Source: UBA2883 sp050873965 (GTDB lineage: Bacteria; Cyanobacteriota; Vampirovibrionia; Gastranaerophilales; Gastranaerophilaceae). From it: a stretch of DNA of 7,758 bases. The notes under the pieces were generated by a model. That model had not been told where the DNA came from. It did no database searches and worked only from the letters and a program-made list of their open reading frames with translations. Where the stretch lies: positions 1-7,758 of the forward strand of contig JBNMJS010000083.1 of NCBI GenBank assembly GCA_050873965.1, in the 5' to 3' direction. Below, piece by piece: positions 6,682 through 7,758 of the stretch (positions within the stretch are counted from its first letter, which is position 1; each line of letters begins with the position of its first letter). The translations under genes were made by a program, and so were the position numbers.

Positions 6682-7545
6682 ATGAGTAATTTAACACAAG
6701 AATTAGTTCAAGAAACAAGCCAACAACTAAACCAATATACAACAATCCCTAATCCGAAATTCGAAAGAATTGAACAAAGTTTATTTTATATATTTGAAAC
6801 AGAAATGAAATCATCGGATTCTATAATCCTTGATTACAAACCAGAAGTAATTAAAAAAATTGCAGCATTTTTGTCAGGTAAGATTTCTCGTTCAGCATCA
6901 ATAGGTATTGCAGGAGAAACAGCAAGTGGAAAATCAACCATTACACTTGATATTATTGAAACAATAAATGCATTCGCAACAGAATATGATAATAATAACG
7001 TTATTACAAGAGTAAATACAGATGACTATTATTATGACCGTTCAGAAATGGTAAAAGAAGCAGGTAGTTTCGCAGAATTTGCCAAACATTATGACTTAGA
7101 TATACCACAAGCATTAGAATTGGAATTGATGAACGAACATATCAAACAATTGCTTTCAGGCAAAGAAGTTTATCTTCCAAAATATGACATGAGCGGTACT
7201 GCTATTAGACATGACAATTATACACTTGCAAAACCTTCAGGAATTATTATCTCTGAAGGTTTATTTACGTTAACAGAAAAAATCAAAAATGCTTTTGATT
7301 TCAAAATCTATGTTGATATCAGAGAACATATTCAAAAAGAAAGATTCTATATAAGAGCAAAAGAACGTGATTTAGGTTCTTCTGCAGATTCAATCTACAA
7401 CAATGCTGCTCAAAAAGCAGAAATATATATCAGACCTTGCAAAGCACACGCTGATATAATTTTGTCTGGTGAATCTGATAGAGCAAGATACAAACACTTC
7501 TTGAACAAAATTCTAGCAATCGTTCAAAACGAATATTTTAGTTAA
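6682..7545 (+). CDS. Uridine kinase/phosphoribulokinase-family P-loop kinase (287 aa)
   Basis: Likely phosphorylates a nucleoside such as uridine (pyrimidine salvage), in the cytoplasm. Numbered from ATG 6682: Walker A GETASGKST 78-86 with K84 and S85, acidic NTDDYYYDR 112-120 at the usual Udk substrate site, LPKYDMSGTAIR 165-176 matching the family's PxYDxxxxxR motif, IIISEGLF 188-195 corresponding to the VIVEGI segment, and a lid-like stretch ERFYIRAKERDLG 220-232. Typical Udk proteins are about 210 aa with the P-loop close to the N-terminus; here about 73 residues, apparently helical, precede it. Start choice is unsure: AAGGA at 6662-6666 is 15 nt before ATG 6682, a long spacing, while in-frame ATG 6652 has no ribosome site and would add ten residues. 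Another kinase of the same family remains possible, so no symbol is given. It is probably expressed from the extended -10 promoter upstream. Confidence 0.82.
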   Translation: MSNLTQELVQETSQQLNQYTTIPNPKFERIEQSLFYIFETEMKSSDSIILDYKPEVIKKIAAFLSGKISRSASIGIAGETASGKSTITLDIIETINAFATEYDNNNVITRVNTDDYYYDRSEMVKEAGSFAEFAKHYDLDIPQALELELMNEHIKQLLSGKEVYLPKYDMSGTAIRHDNYTLAKPSGIIISEGLFTLTEKIKNAFDFKIYVDIREHIQKERFYIRAKERDLGSSADSIYNNAAQKAEIYIRPCKAHADIILSGESDRARYKHFLNKILAIVQNEYFS

Positions 7546-7595
7546 TTTATAACACTTTCTTTCCTGTTTGTTACATATCTTAACAATAATGCATC

Positions 7596-7612
7596 AAAAA
7601 AGGCAATTTTTT
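7596..7612 (+). terminator. Weak terminator-like hairpin after the kinase gene
   Basis: AAAAAA (7596-7601) can pair with TTTTTT (7607-7612) around the loop GGCAA, about 50 nt after the kinase stop. The stem is only A:T pairs, so as an intrinsic terminator it is weak. It is the best candidate in the 138-nt gap between the kinase gene and the next start. Confidence 0.25.
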
Positions 7613-7637
7613 CATGTATATATACTTTATATATATG
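7613..7637 (+). repeat. AT-rich imperfect inverted repeat before the last gene
   Basis: The left arm (7613-7624) and the right arm (7628-7637, TATATATATG) pair over 10 bp if the left arm bulges out two bases (GT at 7616-7617), around a CTT loop. The left part also contains the perfect palindrome GTATATATAC (7616-7625). It could be part of the promoter of the downstream gene, a leader structure, or simply AT-repeat composition. Confidence 0.25.
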
Positions 7638-7683
7638 TAAATAAGATTTATAAAAAACAAATTATAGAGAGCGAGTTTATTCA

Positions 7684-7758
7684 ATGAAAGATTTATTAAA
7701 ATTCTGTCGTTGGGTGTCTACACCTGACACTATTTCTGATTGTGCAAAAAACCTTAAA
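7684..7758 (+). CDS. Start of an unidentified gene, cut by the window edge
   Basis: An open frame of 25 codons runs from ATG 7684 to the edge, beginning MKDLLKFCRW. GAG at 7673-7675, within a GAGAGCGAG-like purine run, lies 8 nt before the ATG and is a weak ribosome site. The same frame has a stop at 7651 and no other ATG between, so 7684 is the natural start. A TATAAA (7649-7654) is a possible -10, without a clear -35. It is co-directional with the kinase gene but 138 nt away, so it probably has its own promoter. The short peptide shows no recognisable domain and no signal peptide; I do not assign a function. Confidence 0.6.
   Translation, partial: MKDLLKFCRWVSTPDTISDCAKNLK

Noticed and set aside
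6521..6745. Minus-strand 74-codon frame spanning the rdgB/kinase intergenic region
   Set aside because: It overlaps the starts of both real genes and the promoter elements, and has a hydrophobic, low-complexity composition typical of AT-rich noise.

Overview
This AT-rich bacterial window has genes on both strands, clear Shine-Dalgarno sites (8 or 9 nt from the chosen start in four genes), the standard genetic code and short intergenic gaps. A very large intracellular GH13 enzyme of a type I associate with gut Gastranaerophilales (Vampirovibrionia/Melainabacteria), next to a GshB-type ligase, makes that lineage my best guess. This is inference from protein style, and other low-GC gut bacteria remain possible. 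I see no plasmid, phage, transposon, CRISPR or horizontal-transfer signature.

Layout. (1) Positions 1-4254, minus strand: a giant alpha-amylase-family protein of at least 1418 residues. Its C-terminus lies beyond the left edge. It keeps the GH13 catalytic triad but has very large insertions between the conserved regions and a degenerate region I. (2) 4255-4447: a divergent promoter region. (3) 4448-4663, plus: a 71-residue protein with a basic stretch and a strongly acidic tail, family unknown. (4) 4677-5708, minus: a divergent glutathione synthetase (GshB-like ATP-grasp ligase), convergent with the small gene and 13 nt from it. (5) 5868-5940, plus: tRNA-Thr with anticodon CGT. (6) 5971-6546, minus: the RdgB/HAM1 house-cleaning nucleotide pyrophosphatase. 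(7) 6547-6681: a divergent promoter region with a perfect 7-3-7 inverted repeat over the rdgB -10. (8) 6682-7545, plus: a P-loop kinase of the uridine kinase/phosphoribulokinase family with a long N-terminal extension. (9) 7684-7758, plus: the first 25 codons of an unidentified gene cut by the right edge. No gene-free stretch reaches 300 bases.

How the genes relate. This is not one pathway. rdgB and the uridine-kinase-like gene both act on nucleotides and share a divergent control region, so co-regulation is possible. The GH13 enzyme (alpha-glucan metabolism) and GshB (thiol metabolism) look like independent transcription units. I found no convincing new multi-gene system. The least ordinary items are the architecture of the GH13 protein, the small charged protein beside it, and the inverted repeat between rdgB and the kinase gene.
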